Notes: generated from the letters alone by a model not told the origin. Shown: positions 62,801 to 64,000, counted from the stretch's first letter. The stretch is DNA of 64,000 bases from Spisula solida (GCA_947247005.1 OX365946.1:49936734-50000733), one strand, 5' to 3'. Translations and numbers: made by a program.

Positions 62801-63810
62801 TTTATACAGAAACTTGTACAAGTAAACACTTTCTGTAATTATGGTTCATGTAATAAAGGTTAGGAAGTAATGAACACACATTACCGGATAATTGACAACA
62901 TATAGTTAGATGTATTGCTGACCGGATAATTGGCAACATATAGTTAGATGTATTGCTGACCGGATAATTGACAACATATAGTTAGATGTATTGCTGACCG
63001 GGTAATTGACCACATATAGTTAGATGTATTGCTGACCGGGTAATTGAAAACATATAGTTAGATGTATTGCTGACCGGATAATTGGCAACATATAGTTAGA
63101 TGTATTGCTGACCGGATAATTGACAACATATAGTTAGATGTATTGCTGACCGGGTAATTGGCAACATATACTTAGATATATTGCTGACCTGGATATATGG
63201 ATGAAGATCCTCACTACTGGCACACCAACCAGACTCGTAAGCGCGAACAGAATCAATGTTTTCTGATGTTTGGTCGGACGATGATATCTGGTCACGTGTT
63301 ATACTTCCATCTGCCATTCCGAGGTCAAGCATGCACATAGCACCAGCATCTAAGAAATTGAGAAGTCCTGTACATACTGGTTAAGCAATAATTTGTTTAT
63401 TGCCACTTAGAAACAATAACACATGTAAGAAAAATCATCTATGTAATGGTGGCGATGTATTCTTATCTGTATCAGGCACAGAAATTCAAATTGGAAGTAG
63501 ATAACGTCTGTAATTAGACTTCAAATCATAAGTGACAATTCTGTTATTGGCCATTCTGGCAGGGGGGACCGAATGATCATGCACTTACGATTGGCTCAGT
63601 TGCTCGCAAGCAAACATAAGTAACAACGTGGAATTTAAATCGAATTAATAATATCAATTGGAAGAATATCAACAGTAGAGCAATTCAAAACATTCCCAAA
63701 GTTAGACGTTTCGTGCAATCTTACCTGCTACTAGAACATGGATATCGAACTGTTGCGGAGTCAGGATGAAACGTGGTATCACGACAATGATATATCTTCC
63801 CACAAATTGC
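5683..63810 (-). CDS. Giant GRL101/LGR-type mosaic G-protein-coupled receptor with kinase-like tail (33 exons in window; 5' end outside)
   Basis: Span of the receptor gene; exons are listed individually. Domain order is F5/8C-like end, F5/8C, CUB x2, C-type lectin, kringle x3, LDLa x5, fibrinogen-related domain, kringle, LDLa, unknown 176-residue domain, LDLa, LRRs, 7TM, kinase-like tail. The 7TM region carries LGR hallmarks: [17 protein letters not shown] at TM3, DFCCWIPIG at TM6 and NPVLY at TM7. The LDLa-LRR-7TM core is the architecture of relaxin receptors and of the Lymnaea receptor GRL101. Splice phase agrees across all junctions except the one at about 31.17 kb. Extracellular modules are mostly in phase 1-1 exons, as expected for exon shuffling. 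The ligand is unknown. The large adhesive ectodomain suggests binding of carbohydrate, matrix or protein ligands (inference). The protein sequence visible here is about 2,330 residues, and the signal peptide must lie upstream of 64000. Confidence 0.8.
5812..6379 (-). other. Intron between the two kinase-like exons
   Basis: The 568-base intron runs from a weak donor (AAG, GTTGTT) to TGTTTCAG. It is AT-rich and I recognise nothing else in it. Confidence 0.5.
6380..6618 (-). CDS. Receptor exon: kinase-like hinge to catalytic loop (pseudokinase)
   Basis: The exon runs from acceptor TTTATATAG to donor AAG/GTTGTT, phase 1 in and 0 out, 80 codons. After a basic AAKKRRF stretch, residues 17-34 ([18 protein letters not shown]) resemble a kinase hinge plus alpha-D. 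Residues 42-58 ([17 protein letters not shown]) match alpha-E. Residues 62-74 ([13 protein letters not shown]) sit where the catalytic loop IHRDLKPxNVLV should be. H, R, D, K and N are all replaced, so a catalytic function is very unlikely. Assignment as a pseudokinase rests on this pattern and on the following exon. A profile search (HHpred or a structure model) would settle it. Confidence 0.6.
6970..7230. mobile_element. MITE with 26-bp perfect terminal inverted repeats
   Basis: The left arm 6970-6995 (gggctggtattcacaaagca...) is the exact reverse complement of 7205-7230. The similarity extends inward for about 25 more bases with a few mismatches. The trinucleotide CAG flanks both sides if the ends are trimmed by one base, a candidate 3-bp target duplication. 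There is no coding capacity. It lies in the intron 6619-8343. Confidence 0.8.
7567..8125. repeat. Dispersed repeat, intact copy (second copy at 52268-54632 is interrupted)
   Basis: Sequence from acagtttggataagaattat to ttattgttagatcacag is shared with the flanks of the nested insertion at 52-54.6 kb, including gcgaaaaaaatac and agagcaatatat blocks. This copy lacks the inserted elements, so it shows the pre-insertion arrangement. No coding potential is seen. The remaining parts of the intron 6619-8343 hold the MITE at 6970 and unrecognised AT-rich sequence. Confidence 0.6.
8344..8395 (-). CDS. Receptor exon: juxtamembrane tail linker
   Basis: Short exon (52 bases, phase 0 in, 1 out) bounded by acceptor CCTTTCAG and donor AAAAG/GTAAAA. 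It encodes [17 protein letters not shown] and continues the basic RKR that ends TM7. It has little intrinsic signature; it is included because it joins the TM7 exon and the kinase-like exon in phase. Confidence 0.55.
8396..9198 (-). other. Intron downstream of TM7 exon
   Basis: Contains a short direct repeat of a tttataaaaacaatatgtc block at about 8590-8642. Nothing else is recognised. Confidence 0.4.
9199..9326 (-). CDS. Receptor exon: TM7
   Basis: Acceptor ACTTCTAG, donor AAAAGG/GTACGT, phase 1 in and 0 out. The translation continues WIPIGCMG with IMALAGY, then [19 protein letters not shown] and [13 protein letters not shown] is the class-A GPCR NPxxY motif, and the [14 protein letters not shown] run is typical of LGR/relaxin-type receptors. 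The helix ends in the basic FLRKR that begins the cytoplasmic tail. Confidence 0.9.
9327..10067 (-). other. Intron between TM6 and TM7 exons
   Basis: The intron begins at GTAAGT. No exon, repeat or RNA gene is recognised in it. Confidence 0.4.
10068..10612 (-). CDS. Receptor exon: TM3 to TM6
   Basis: Acceptor TATGTTCCAG, donor ATGG/GTAAGT, phase 2 in and 1 out, 182 codons. [20 protein letters not shown] and [14 protein letters not shown] form TM3 with the conserved cysteine (GWC). Its partner is GVC in the second extracellular loop. The usual D/E-R-Y/W at the end of TM3 reads LDRF. TM4 ([20 protein letters not shown]), TM5 ([20 protein letters not shown]), a basic third loop with [11 protein letters not shown], and TM6 with [17 protein letters not shown] follow. 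These patterns match the LGR subfamily of rhodopsin-like GPCRs, which couple to G proteins at the plasma membrane. Confidence 0.92.
10613..11707 (-). other. Intron with a SINE-like tRNA-related sequence
   Basis: At 10698-10745 (+) a tRNA-like head reads tagcctagtagtatagcatc, an A-box-like motif, followed by a degraded B-box-like region near 10735. The downstream sequence to about 10870 may be SINE body. A tandem-like duplication of a caacgatgtaagagatac block occurs at about 11075, 11240 and 11525. Confidence 0.4.
11708..12770 (-). CDS. Receptor exon: LDLa, leucine-rich repeats, hinge, TM1-TM2
   Basis: Single 1,063-base exon, acceptor ATTTTCAG, donor AAAGAG/GTAAGT, phase 1 in and 2 out, 355 residues. 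Residues 7-41 are an LDLa module (six cysteines, CDGHEHC). Residues 45-58 are an LRR N-cap ([14 protein letters not shown]). Residues about 77-245 are seven or so LRRs, for example [18 protein letters not shown]. Residues 252-285 form the hinge with YKYCC and DEFSSCDDL, a signature of GRL101/relaxin receptor-like proteins. TM1 spans about 289-312 and TM2 about 325-347 ([14 protein letters not shown]). This exon anchors the identification of the gene as a type C LGR. Confidence 0.95.
12771..13997 (-). other. Intron with degraded dispersed repeat
   Basis: The stretch at about 13040-13770 alternates short runs rich in tgacct / gtcatgaag / agctcaccct motifs, typical of degenerate dispersed repeats in bivalve genomes and resembling parts of the introns at 42.7, 45.5 and 62.5 kb. 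No coding signal is seen. Confidence 0.4.
13998..14525 (-). CDS. Receptor exon: unrecognised 176-residue extracellular domain
   Basis: One 528-base phase 1-1 exon (acceptor ATATTACAG, donor AAAG/GTAAGT) encodes a self-contained region starting [20 protein letters not shown] and ending FPSLCKG. It alternates hydrophobic strands ([44 protein letters not shown]) with N-glycosylation sequons (NAS, NGT, NMS). It contains only three or four cysteines. The composition suggests an all-beta sandwich, but I cannot assign it to a named family. It sits between two LDLa modules just before the LRRs, so it is membrane-proximal. Confidence 0.85.
15385..15472 (+). repeat. tRNA-like sequence (SINE head or tRNA pseudogene)
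   Basis: ggcgcggtagtgtagtggat fits a tRNA A-box region, and ggttcgttcc at 15448-15457 fits a B box at tRNA spacing. The acceptor stem does not pair convincingly, so a functional tRNA is unlikely. Confidence 0.5.
15766..15834 (-). repeat. Degenerate tRNA-like sequence
   Basis: On the minus strand, gttagtcgagtggataagca looks like an A box of a Ser/Leu-type tRNA, and a GTTCGGCGCCC near 15770 stands where a B box would be. It is too degraded for a functional call. Confidence 0.35.
16028..16233. mobile_element. MITE with TIR TAGTGCGCCC (copy 1)
   Basis: The ends tagtgcgcccatgataa and ttatcctgggcgcacta are inverted copies. The interior (aaacataaatcggtttggtc) is shared with the copy at 16522-16721 in the same orientation. 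TA flanks suggest a TA target. Non-coding. Confidence 0.8.
16522..16721. mobile_element. MITE with TIR TAGTGCGCCC (copy 2)
   Basis: Second, slightly shorter copy of the element at 16028-16233, same orientation, about 290 bases further on. The ends tagtgcgcccagaataat and cattatcgtcggcgcacta are inverted. Confidence 0.8.
18530..19290 (-). mobile_element. Non-autonomous element with hairpin-minisatellite tail (copy A) and interspersed repeat
   Basis: Shares ccgagcacagaaaacata and related blocks with elements at 25955, 31886 (both plus) and 32934 (minus). Degenerate units of the ~30-bp hairpin repeat (agctgaatgacctagtttcagcaat) follow at about 18965-19290. Between them, about 18730-18960 holds a different dispersed repeat (gttgtgatacaaggaatcc) also present at about 35835-36029. 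Confidence 0.5.
19821..20076. repeat. Minisatellite, 31-bp unit, about eight copies
   Basis: The unit gtacactggtccgtggtcaa plus tgacacaatat repeats every 31 bases with single substitutions. It lies about 80 bases from the splice donor of the LDLa exon at 20157-20273 but does not duplicate that donor. Confidence 0.9.
20157..20273 (-). CDS. Receptor exon: LDLa module
   Basis: Acceptor TTTATTTCAG, donor TGTG/GTAAGT, phase 1-1. It encodes [19 protein letters not shown], then [16 protein letters not shown]: a complete six-cysteine LDL-receptor class A module with the acidic calcium-binding end slightly modified (NEDE). It completes the cysteine-rich region begun in the preceding exon (21070-21207). 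Confidence 0.88.
20721..20938. mobile_element. MITE with TIR ATAGTCCAGTYAGGATA
   Basis: The left end atagtccagttaggatattg and the right end atcctgactggactat are inverted copies extending about 33 bases, with TA at both borders. It fills part of the intron 20274-21069; the rest is unrecognised. Non-coding. Confidence 0.75.
21070..21207 (-). CDS. Receptor exon: cysteine-rich linker before LDLa
   Basis: Acceptor ATTTTTCAG, donor CTGCT/GTACGT, phase 1-1. It encodes [20 protein letters not shown] and continues through [23 protein letters not shown]. The GCRNGxHLxxC followed by an LDLa exon is a pairing I associate with molluscan LDLa-containing proteins. No named domain fits the first part. Confidence 0.78.
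21208..24974 (-). other. Intron occupied mostly by a 3.1-kb palindromic element
   Basis: Apart from the inverted-repeat element at 21781-24878, only about 570 bases on the left and about 100 on the right are left, with nothing recognised. Confidence 0.6.
21781..24878. mobile_element. Long inverted-repeat (foldback) element, ~0.78-kb arms
   Basis: The left arm about 21781-22577 and the right arm about 24104-24878 are diverged inverted copies. Examples are gtacaacccgc against gcgggttgtac at the outer ends, aaggcagagat against ctctgcctt, and tggccctttatgcctgttaa against taacaggcataaagggcca near the inner ends. The ~1.5-kb centre has no long open frame. A segment at 23869-23965 recurs inverted near 36207-36290. 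It is probably a non-autonomous DNA transposon. Confidence 0.8.
24975..25217 (-). CDS. Receptor exon: kringle 4
   Basis: Acceptor TGTATGCAG, donor GATG/GTAGGA, phase 1-1, 81 residues. Kringle signatures: [53 protein letters not shown]. The usual first cysteine is absent within the exon (a TC pair occurs at the end of the preceding exon) and no sixth cysteine is seen, so the C1-C6 disulfide is doubtful. It is separated from the other three kringles by LDLa modules and a fibrinogen-related domain. Confidence 0.9.
25955..26285 (+). mobile_element. Hairpin-minisatellite element (copy B)
   Basis: Contains degenerate ttcagc...gctgaa units followed by gacagcttggacttgggc and tttctgtgctcggctggtta, the conserved segment shared with copies at 18530, 31886 and 32934. 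Confidence 0.55.
26289..26354. repeat. Short palindrome
   Basis: gttcatatgcgtaggaatta folds onto gattaataactatgcatatgaac. It would form a stable stem of about 25 bp with a few mismatches. Confidence 0.6.
27120..27274 (-). CDS. Receptor exon: end of fibrinogen-related (CNTNAP-like) domain
   Basis: Acceptor ACTTTTTCAG, donor AAATG/GTTTGT, phase 2 in and 1 out. It encodes [19 protein letters not shown], then [12 protein letters not shown], and ends [10 protein letters not shown]. The closing VGPITC and the preceding D-x-L...L-x-x-x-x-V-x-x-G spacing fit the end of the fibrinogen-like module of contactin-associated proteins (LPV...GPLxC). The family is inferred from pattern only. Confidence 0.75.
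27327..27461. mobile_element. MITE, ACAGGTAACTGTATCATT family (copy 2)
   Basis: 135-bp element with perfect 30-bp inverted ends (acaggtaactgtatcattga / tcaatgatacagttacctgt). This is the shortest and best-preserved member of the family. Confidence 0.85.
27650..28514 (+). mobile_element. Long-TIR DNA element, TA target (copy 1)
   Basis: Outer ends cactacgccgaagttctaat and attagaacttcggcgtagtg lie between TA dinucleotides. The inverted arms extend more than 200 bases each side (gttatgttttcattccacac; aaacacgtgttc). A second, interrupted copy in the opposite orientation lies at 52366-54191. Short frames inside are not credible proteins. TA duplication and TIR suggest a Tc1/mariner-type non-autonomous element (inference). 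Confidence 0.8.
28883..29252. mobile_element. Foldback/MITE with TIR ACAAGGTTCACTAAT
   Basis: The left acaaggttcactaatttact and the right attagtgaaccttgt are inverted, and the pairing continues through ggccctg / cagggcc. 370 bp, non-coding, in the intron 27275-29408. Confidence 0.7.
29409..29533 (-). CDS. Receptor exon: fibrinogen-related domain, middle part
   Basis: Donor CAGA/GTAAGT, phase 0 in, 2 out. Two acceptors are possible. TTTCCTAG (used here) gives CNQTFMQRC across the junction, preserving the C-x-Q-x5-C spacing seen in CNTNAP-type modules. A CAG nine bases further in would shorten it by three residues. It encodes [17 protein letters not shown] and [14 protein letters not shown]. 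Confidence 0.72.
29534..30318 (-). other. Intron within the fibrinogen-related domain
   Basis: Contains a minus-strand open segment at about 30090-30225 ([16 protein letters not shown]) behind a good acceptor. I rejected it as an exon because it breaks phase and the conserved cysteine spacing. Otherwise nothing is recognised. Confidence 0.4.
30319..30433 (-). CDS. Receptor exon: fibrinogen-related domain, second part
   Basis: Acceptor TATTTTATAG, donor AACG/GTATAA, phase 2 in, 0 out. It encodes [20 protein letters not shown] and SGDYKCNQT. The S-x-x-x-C-x-Q segment matches the middle cysteine of CNTNAP/fibrinogen-like modules. Confidence 0.78.
30647..30734 (-). CDS. Receptor exon: fibrinogen-related domain, first part
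   Basis: Acceptor TTAATTTTTAG, donor ACAGT/GTAAGA, phase 1 in, 2 out. It encodes [20 protein letters not shown] and [10 protein letters not shown]-x-C-x-F with a following DGSxSTII fits the first strand of fibrinogen-like modules (VxCDFxxxxGxxT). The 5' boundary depends on how the odd upstream intron is spliced (see findings). Confidence 0.72.
31173..31358 (-). CDS. Receptor exon: LDLa module 5 and start of fibrinogen-related domain
   Basis: Acceptor TGTATTTCAG, phase 1 in. A six-cysteine LDLa ([26 protein letters not shown]) is followed by [19 protein letters not shown], the C-x-x-x-W-x-x-G-x5-G-x-Y-x-I start of a fibrinogen-like module. The nearest GT donor (GGCAC/GTAACA, exon end 31169) gives phase 2, which does not fit the next exon. 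A GC donor (AGCG/GCACGT, exon end 31173) gives phase 1 and fits. Confidence 0.75.
31886..32185 (+). mobile_element. Hairpin-minisatellite element (copy C) with six 30-bp units
   Basis: Six near-identical units of attcagctttttgattgctg plus aaactagttc (31886-32060) are followed by gcgacttgggcggatc and tttctgtgctcggttaattg. Each unit is itself a hairpin (TTCAGC...GCTGAA). Same family as 18530, 25955 and 32934. It lies in the intron 31359-32395. Confidence 0.75.
32396..32512 (-). CDS. Receptor exon: LDLa module 4
   Basis: Acceptor TATGTTTTGAAG, donor TGTG/GTAACG, phase 1-1. Canonical LDLa: [36 protein letters not shown]. All six cysteines and the calcium-binding D-x-S-D-E are present. Confidence 0.92.
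32804..32908 (-). CDS. Receptor exon: LDLa module 3
   Basis: Acceptor GTTTTAACAG, donor CTGCG/GTAGGA, phase 1-1. Canonical LDLa: [35 protein letters not shown] with six cysteines. Confidence 0.92.
32934..33110 (-). mobile_element. Hairpin-minisatellite element (copy D), opposite orientation
   Basis: cagccgagcacagaaaacat and the end aaaaagctgaatgaactagt match copy C in inverse orientation, with about one minisatellite unit left. Copies C and D face each other about 750 bases apart with LDLa exons 3 and 4 between them. Confidence 0.65.
33649..33819 (-). CDS. Receptor exon: basic cleavage-like site and degenerate LDLa module 2
   Basis: Acceptor TTTCTATAG, donor TTGCAG/GTAAAT, phase 1-1. It begins [17 protein letters not shown], in which RVKR (33782-33793) matches the furin consensus. 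Next is a four-cysteine LDLa ([30 protein letters not shown]) that lacks two cysteines of the usual six. Confidence 0.85.
33820..34404 (-). other. Intron between LDLa 1 and 2
   Basis: AT-rich; nothing recognised. Confidence 0.4.
34405..34539 (-). CDS. Receptor exon: degenerate LDLa module 1
   Basis: Acceptor ATATTTTACAG, donor TCGAG/GTTAGT, phase 1-1. It encodes [20 protein letters not shown] and [10 protein letters not shown]: an LDLa-like module with four of the six cysteines, like module 2. Confidence 0.8.
34540..38365 (-). other. 3.8-kb intron
   Basis: Holds an AT-rich foldback at about 35495-35640 (arms around taatgaatttataaat), a short TA microsatellite at about 35356-35375, and a SINE-like copy at 35835-36029. 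A tRNA-like head occurs near 37598 (ggggtcgtaacttagtagtt). The segment at about 36207-36290 is an inverted copy of part of the 21781-24878 element. No exon is seen. Confidence 0.45.
35835..36029 (-). repeat. tRNA-headed SINE
   Basis: On the minus strand the head catagtggaacggtggtcaa (A-box-like) and ggtttgaatc (B box) precede a body containing gattccttgtatcac-type sequence that is also present at about 18820-18870. Degenerate. Confidence 0.5.
38366..38617 (-). CDS. Receptor exon: kringle 3
   Basis: Acceptor TTTGTATATAG, donor CAAA/GTAATA, phase 1-1. [55 protein letters not shown] and ACSVQS make a good kringle. It is the only one of the four with the first cysteine in place. Confidence 0.92.
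38618..40416 (-). other. Intron between kringles 3 and 2
   Basis: No exon or clear repeat is recognised; small minus-strand frames at 38.7 and 39.0-39.3 kb lack domain signatures. Confidence 0.4.
40417..40659 (-). CDS. Receptor exon: kringle 2
   Basis: Acceptor ACTAATTGACAG, donor TCACAG/GTATAA, phase 1-1. [57 protein letters not shown] and YDYCDLTG mark the kringle. The first and last kringle cysteines are missing. Confidence 0.92.
40660..41418 (-). other. Intron between kringles 2 and 1
   Basis: Nothing recognised. Confidence 0.4.
41419..41652 (-). CDS. Receptor exon: kringle 1
   Basis: Acceptor TGTATTTTCAG, donor TTGA/GTAAGT, phase 1-1. [39 protein letters not shown] and GKCPALS mark the kringle, again lacking the first and sixth cysteines. 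Confidence 0.92.
41653..43549 (-). other. Intron with degraded dispersed repeats
   Basis: About 41840-41960 contains an imperfect inverted pair around gcgctataact / agttatagcgc. About 42725-42960 contains a cacagtgacctt / ccatgtaaagtttgaagatc repeat resembling the 45.5-kb and 62.5-kb regions. No exon is seen. Confidence 0.4.
43550..43695 (-). CDS. Receptor exon: C-type lectin, C-terminal part
   Basis: Acceptor TTTATTGCAG, donor CCAG/GTAAGC, phase 2 in, 1 out. It encodes [32 protein letters not shown]-x-G-Q-P with E-x-N-C and the final F-V-C-E are C-type lectin hallmarks (WxxGxPxxxxxxCV, FICE). The calcium-site EPN/QPD motif reads GQPK, and the WND motif is absent, so sugar binding of the classical kind is doubtful. 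Confidence 0.85.
43696..44935 (-). other. Intron in the C-type lectin region
   Basis: A short block of gtagtcggtt / gtagtcggat / gtagtcagttgatga motifs lies at about 44040-44520, partly inverted. Otherwise nothing is recognised. Confidence 0.35.
44936..45014 (-). CDS. Receptor exon: C-type lectin, middle part
   Basis: Acceptor CATATTTTAG, donor GCTTG/GTTTGT, phase 1 in, 2 out. 26 residues, [20 protein letters not shown] then TIPFAAW, match the lectin segment I-G-L...G-x-W-x-W-x-D-G-S...W. Short, but the phase and neighbours support it. Confidence 0.8.
45015..46250 (-). other. Intron in the C-type lectin region
   Basis: About 45410-45730 is a degraded dispersed repeat (aaagtttgatgaagatggat, tgaccttgctccactgaccc). 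No exon is seen. Confidence 0.4.
46251..46481 (-). CDS. Receptor exon: C-type lectin, N-terminal part
   Basis: Acceptor CTCATTCACAG, donor CATAG/GTATTG, phase 1-1. It encodes [20 protein letters not shown] and [18 protein letters not shown]. The C-Y-x-I, SWxxAxxxCxxRGxxLVxIxSxEE spacing is the C-type lectin N-terminal half. Confidence 0.88.
47995..48715 (+). mobile_element. Non-LTR retrotransposon (LINE) 3' fragment with frameshifts
   Basis: Frames on the plus strand together read the C-terminal end of a LINE reverse transcriptase protein: [60 protein letters not shown]. It ends near 48710 with a [14 protein letters not shown] tail. At least two frame breaks separate the pieces, so it is a dead 5'-truncated copy. 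Confidence 0.85.
49738..49903. mobile_element. Near-perfect foldback with core CCGAGGCGAAGCCGAGG
   Basis: Arms of about 60 bp (gtactagttattcgtcaaaa / ttttgacgaataactagtac) flank an asymmetric centre containing tccgaggcgaagccgaggat. The same core lies in the unrelated foldback at 58401-58543. Confidence 0.85.
51441..51662 (-). CDS. Receptor exon: CUB 2, second half
   Basis: Acceptor ATTTTACAG, donor TTCT/GTGAGT, phase 1-1. It encodes [20 protein letters not shown] and [20 protein letters not shown]. The ending A-F-R-L-I-Y-S-T fits the last CUB strand (GFxLxYS). It joins the lectin exon in phase. Confidence 0.75.
52366..54191 (-). mobile_element. Long-TIR DNA element, TA target (copy 2, interrupted)
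   Basis: Ends cactacgccgaatttctaat and attcggcgtagtg match copy 1 at 27650-28514, with TA on both sides. The interior, for example actcgacaaagccctccgca, is in the opposite orientation to copy 1. A MITE at 52615-53573 is inserted in its left arm. Without that insert it would be about 0.87 kb, like copy 1. Confidence 0.8.
52615..53573. mobile_element. ACAGGTAACTGTATCATT-family element (copy 3, 0.96 kb, nested)
   Basis: The ends acaggtaactgtatcatta and taatgatacagttacctgt are inverted. It is much longer than copies 1 and 2. The interior shares the gatatcgaaagccaattctt block with copy 1, so copies 1 and 2 may be internal-deletion forms. The remaining interior shows no transposase-like frame. Confidence 0.75.
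54904..55107 (-). CDS. Receptor exon: CUB 2, first half
   Basis: Acceptor TTTATTTCAG, donor GATTCAG/GTAGGT, phase 1-1. It encodes [20 protein letters not shown] and [20 protein letters not shown], then [16 protein letters not shown]. The S-P-L...P...W-x-I...I-x-L-x-x-x-x-F-x-x-x-C pattern is that of a CUB domain. The antisense 141-codon open frame (54642-55067, plus) is a shadow. Confidence 0.75.
55108..56166 (-). other. Intron with SINE
   Basis: Apart from the SINE at 55855-56050, nothing is recognised. Confidence 0.4.
55855..56050 (-). repeat. tRNA-headed SINE
   Basis: On the minus strand the head (56050 downward) has tagcctagtagttgagcg (A box) and ggttcaatccc (B box) at tRNA spacing. The body follows with ccttgctaggcgctcagcac. 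The head is well preserved, but the body makes this a SINE rather than a tRNA gene. Confidence 0.7.
56167..56386 (-). CDS. Receptor exon: CUB 1, second half
   Basis: Acceptor TGTTGTTTTCAG, donor CAACAG/GTAAAT, phase 0 in, 1 out. It encodes [46 protein letters not shown]-x-D-x-F-x-I and the strand pair near the end fit a CUB C-terminal half. Confidence 0.75.
56387..59215 (-). other. 2.8-kb intron
   Basis: Contains the foldback at 58401-58543 and a smaller inverted pair at about 58660-58724 (gctatttttagtaaatc / gatttactaaaaatagc). Other sequence is unrecognised. Confidence 0.4.
58401..58543. mobile_element. Foldback with core CCCGAGGCGAAGCCGATGG
   Basis: Arms ataaataacacatggctgc / gcagccatgtgttatttat and further pairing inward (ggtaaataataccaaccc) surround cacccgaggcgaagccgatg. 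The arms are unrelated to those of 49738-49903, but the core is shared. Confidence 0.8.
59216..59427 (-). CDS. Receptor exon: CUB 1, first half
   Basis: Acceptor TTTGTTTTCAG, donor ACGAG/GTACTG, phase 1 in, 0 out. It encodes [20 protein letters not shown] and [22 protein letters not shown]-x-x-x-x-x-x-G-Y-P...Y...TWVV, then I-x-I-x-F is a clear CUB start. Confidence 0.82.
59519..60526. mobile_element. 1-kb TIR element bounded by TTAA
   Basis: The left end ttaaggatgcttaggacctt and the right end tcctaaacgtccttaa are inverted. The arms extend through ctccgacgtcatcggtaaaa and gcttcgtttcctagcaacg. TTAA at both borders suggests a TTAA-targeting (piggyBac-like) non-autonomous element, by analogy only. 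No transposase frame is seen inside. Confidence 0.8.
60617..60776 (-). CDS. Receptor exon: F5/8C domain, C-terminal part
   Basis: Acceptor TTCATTTTAG, donor CAATG/GTACGT, phase 0 in, 1 out. It encodes [29 protein letters not shown] and CIRFELHGC. The ending C-I-R-F-E-L-H-G-C is the characteristic F5/8C (discoidin) terminus (CLRxELxGC). Confidence 0.88.
60777..61133 (-). other. Intron within the F5/8C domain
   Basis: 357 bases; nothing recognised. Confidence 0.4.
61134..61301 (-). CDS. Receptor exon: F5/8C domain, middle part
   Basis: Acceptor TTAATCCAG, donor CCATG/GTTAGT, phase 0-0. It encodes [33 protein letters not shown]. After YIQ from the previous exon this gives the YIQVDL...V-x-G-I core of discoidin domains and the F-x-L-x-Y-S-x-D-G strand. 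Confidence 0.88.
61302..63188 (-). other. Intron in the F5/8C domain
   Basis: Contains the minisatellite at 62883-63188 and degraded dispersed repeat at about 62030-62680 (gaggttggtcatcaacagta, caaggtgactgtgatctttg). The 94-codon minus frame at 62501-62785 lies in that repeat. No exon is seen. Confidence 0.45.
62883..63188. repeat. Minisatellite, 38-bp unit, eight copies, starting at a splice donor
   Basis: The unit ccggataattgacaacatat plus agttagatgtattgctga recurs with the motif attgctgac at 62914, 62952, 62990, 63028, 63066, 63104, 63142 and 63180. On the minus strand the copy at 63180 is the actual 5' splice site of the F5/8C exon (CAG/GTCAGC), and each of the other seven carries CGG/GTCAGC-like or CCG/GTCAGC. 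Confidence 0.92.
63189..63349 (-). CDS. Receptor exon: F5/8C domain, N-terminal part
   Basis: Acceptor CAATTTCTTAG, donor CCAG/GTCAGC, phase 1 in, 0 out. It encodes [42 protein letters not shown]. The C-x-x-x-LGM-x-DG-x-I-x-x-x-QI-x-x-S opening is a clear F5/8C (discoidin) signature. Confidence 0.9.
63350..63724 (-). other. Intron
   Basis: 375 bases; nothing recognised. Confidence 0.4.
63725..63810 (-). CDS. Receptor exon: end of a preceding beta-sandwich domain
   Basis: Acceptor ATTAACGCAG, donor TAGCAG/GTAAGA, phase 2 in, 1 out. It encodes [20 protein letters not shown] and FDIHVLVA. The G-R-Y-x-x-V...F-x-I-x-V-x-V ending fits the last strands of an F5/8C- or fucolectin-like module. The phase connects it to the next exon. 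Further 5' exons must lie beyond the window. Confidence 0.65.
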
Positions 63811-64000
63811 CTGCGTTAATTACACAATTAAATATTTTTAATCATGTATCATAATATTGATATAAATGCGAAACAAATCAAAGTAATAGCATCGGATACT
63901 ACATTGAATGCATGGTTTTAATAGACACTTTTAAGCTTAAGTATGCCTTCGCTACTTTAACTCACATAATTATTACAAGTACCAGTACAAACATAAATCA

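Noticed and set aside
5341..63188. Arrays of regular direct repeats as possible CRISPR
   Set aside because: Units are contiguous without unique spacers and lie in introns or flanks of an animal gene; these are minisatellites.

Overview
This is AT-rich, intron-rich animal DNA. The repeat content (hairpin-forming minisatellites, many foldback and MITE-type elements, tRNA-headed SINEs, a LINE remnant) and the domain content of the main gene (LDLa + LRR + 7TM, as in the snail receptor GRL101) point to a mollusc, most likely a bivalve. There is no sign of bacterial or viral organisation. Almost every open frame longer than 60 codons that is not one of the exons below lies in an intron or on the strand opposite an exon.

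The window is dominated by one gene on the minus strand. Working exon by exon with splice sites and reading phase, I can chain 33 exons from 63810 down to a stop codon at 5683-5685. Its 5' end lies beyond position 64000. The phases agree at every junction except one, at about 31.17 kb, which needs a GC-AG intron or a shifted acceptor. The chain encodes about 2,330 residues. In order they are: the end of one beta-sandwich (probably F5/8C- or fucolectin-like), a full F5/8C (discoidin) domain, two CUB domains, a C-type lectin domain, three kringles, five LDLa modules (the second preceded by a furin-like RVKR site), a fibrinogen-related domain resembling the one in contactin-associated proteins, a fourth kringle, a short cysteine-rich exon with another LDLa, an unrecognised 176-residue domain in a single exon, a last LDLa fused to leucine-rich repeats, and the seven-helix bundle of an LGR/relaxin-receptor-type GPCR. 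The cytoplasmic tail has the pattern of a protein-kinase C-lobe with every catalytic motif lost, so it looks like a truncated pseudokinase. I regard this mosaic receptor with its kinase-like tail as the most interesting object in the window.

At the left edge (1-1041, minus strand) is the first coding exon of a second gene: signal peptide, PAN/apple-like, EGF-like and sushi modules of a secreted or membrane-anchored protein. The two genes lie in the same orientation, about 4.6 kb apart.

The introns carry clear mobile and repeated DNA. There is a 3.1-kb palindromic element (21781-24878), two copies of a long-TIR element with TA target sites (one hosting a nested MITE and itself sitting inside an older repeat), a 1-kb TIR element flanked by TTAA, several small MITE families, two foldbacks sharing one core motif, a LINE 3' fragment, and minisatellites. 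Two minisatellites start exactly at a splice-donor motif next to an exon and repeat that motif in every unit.
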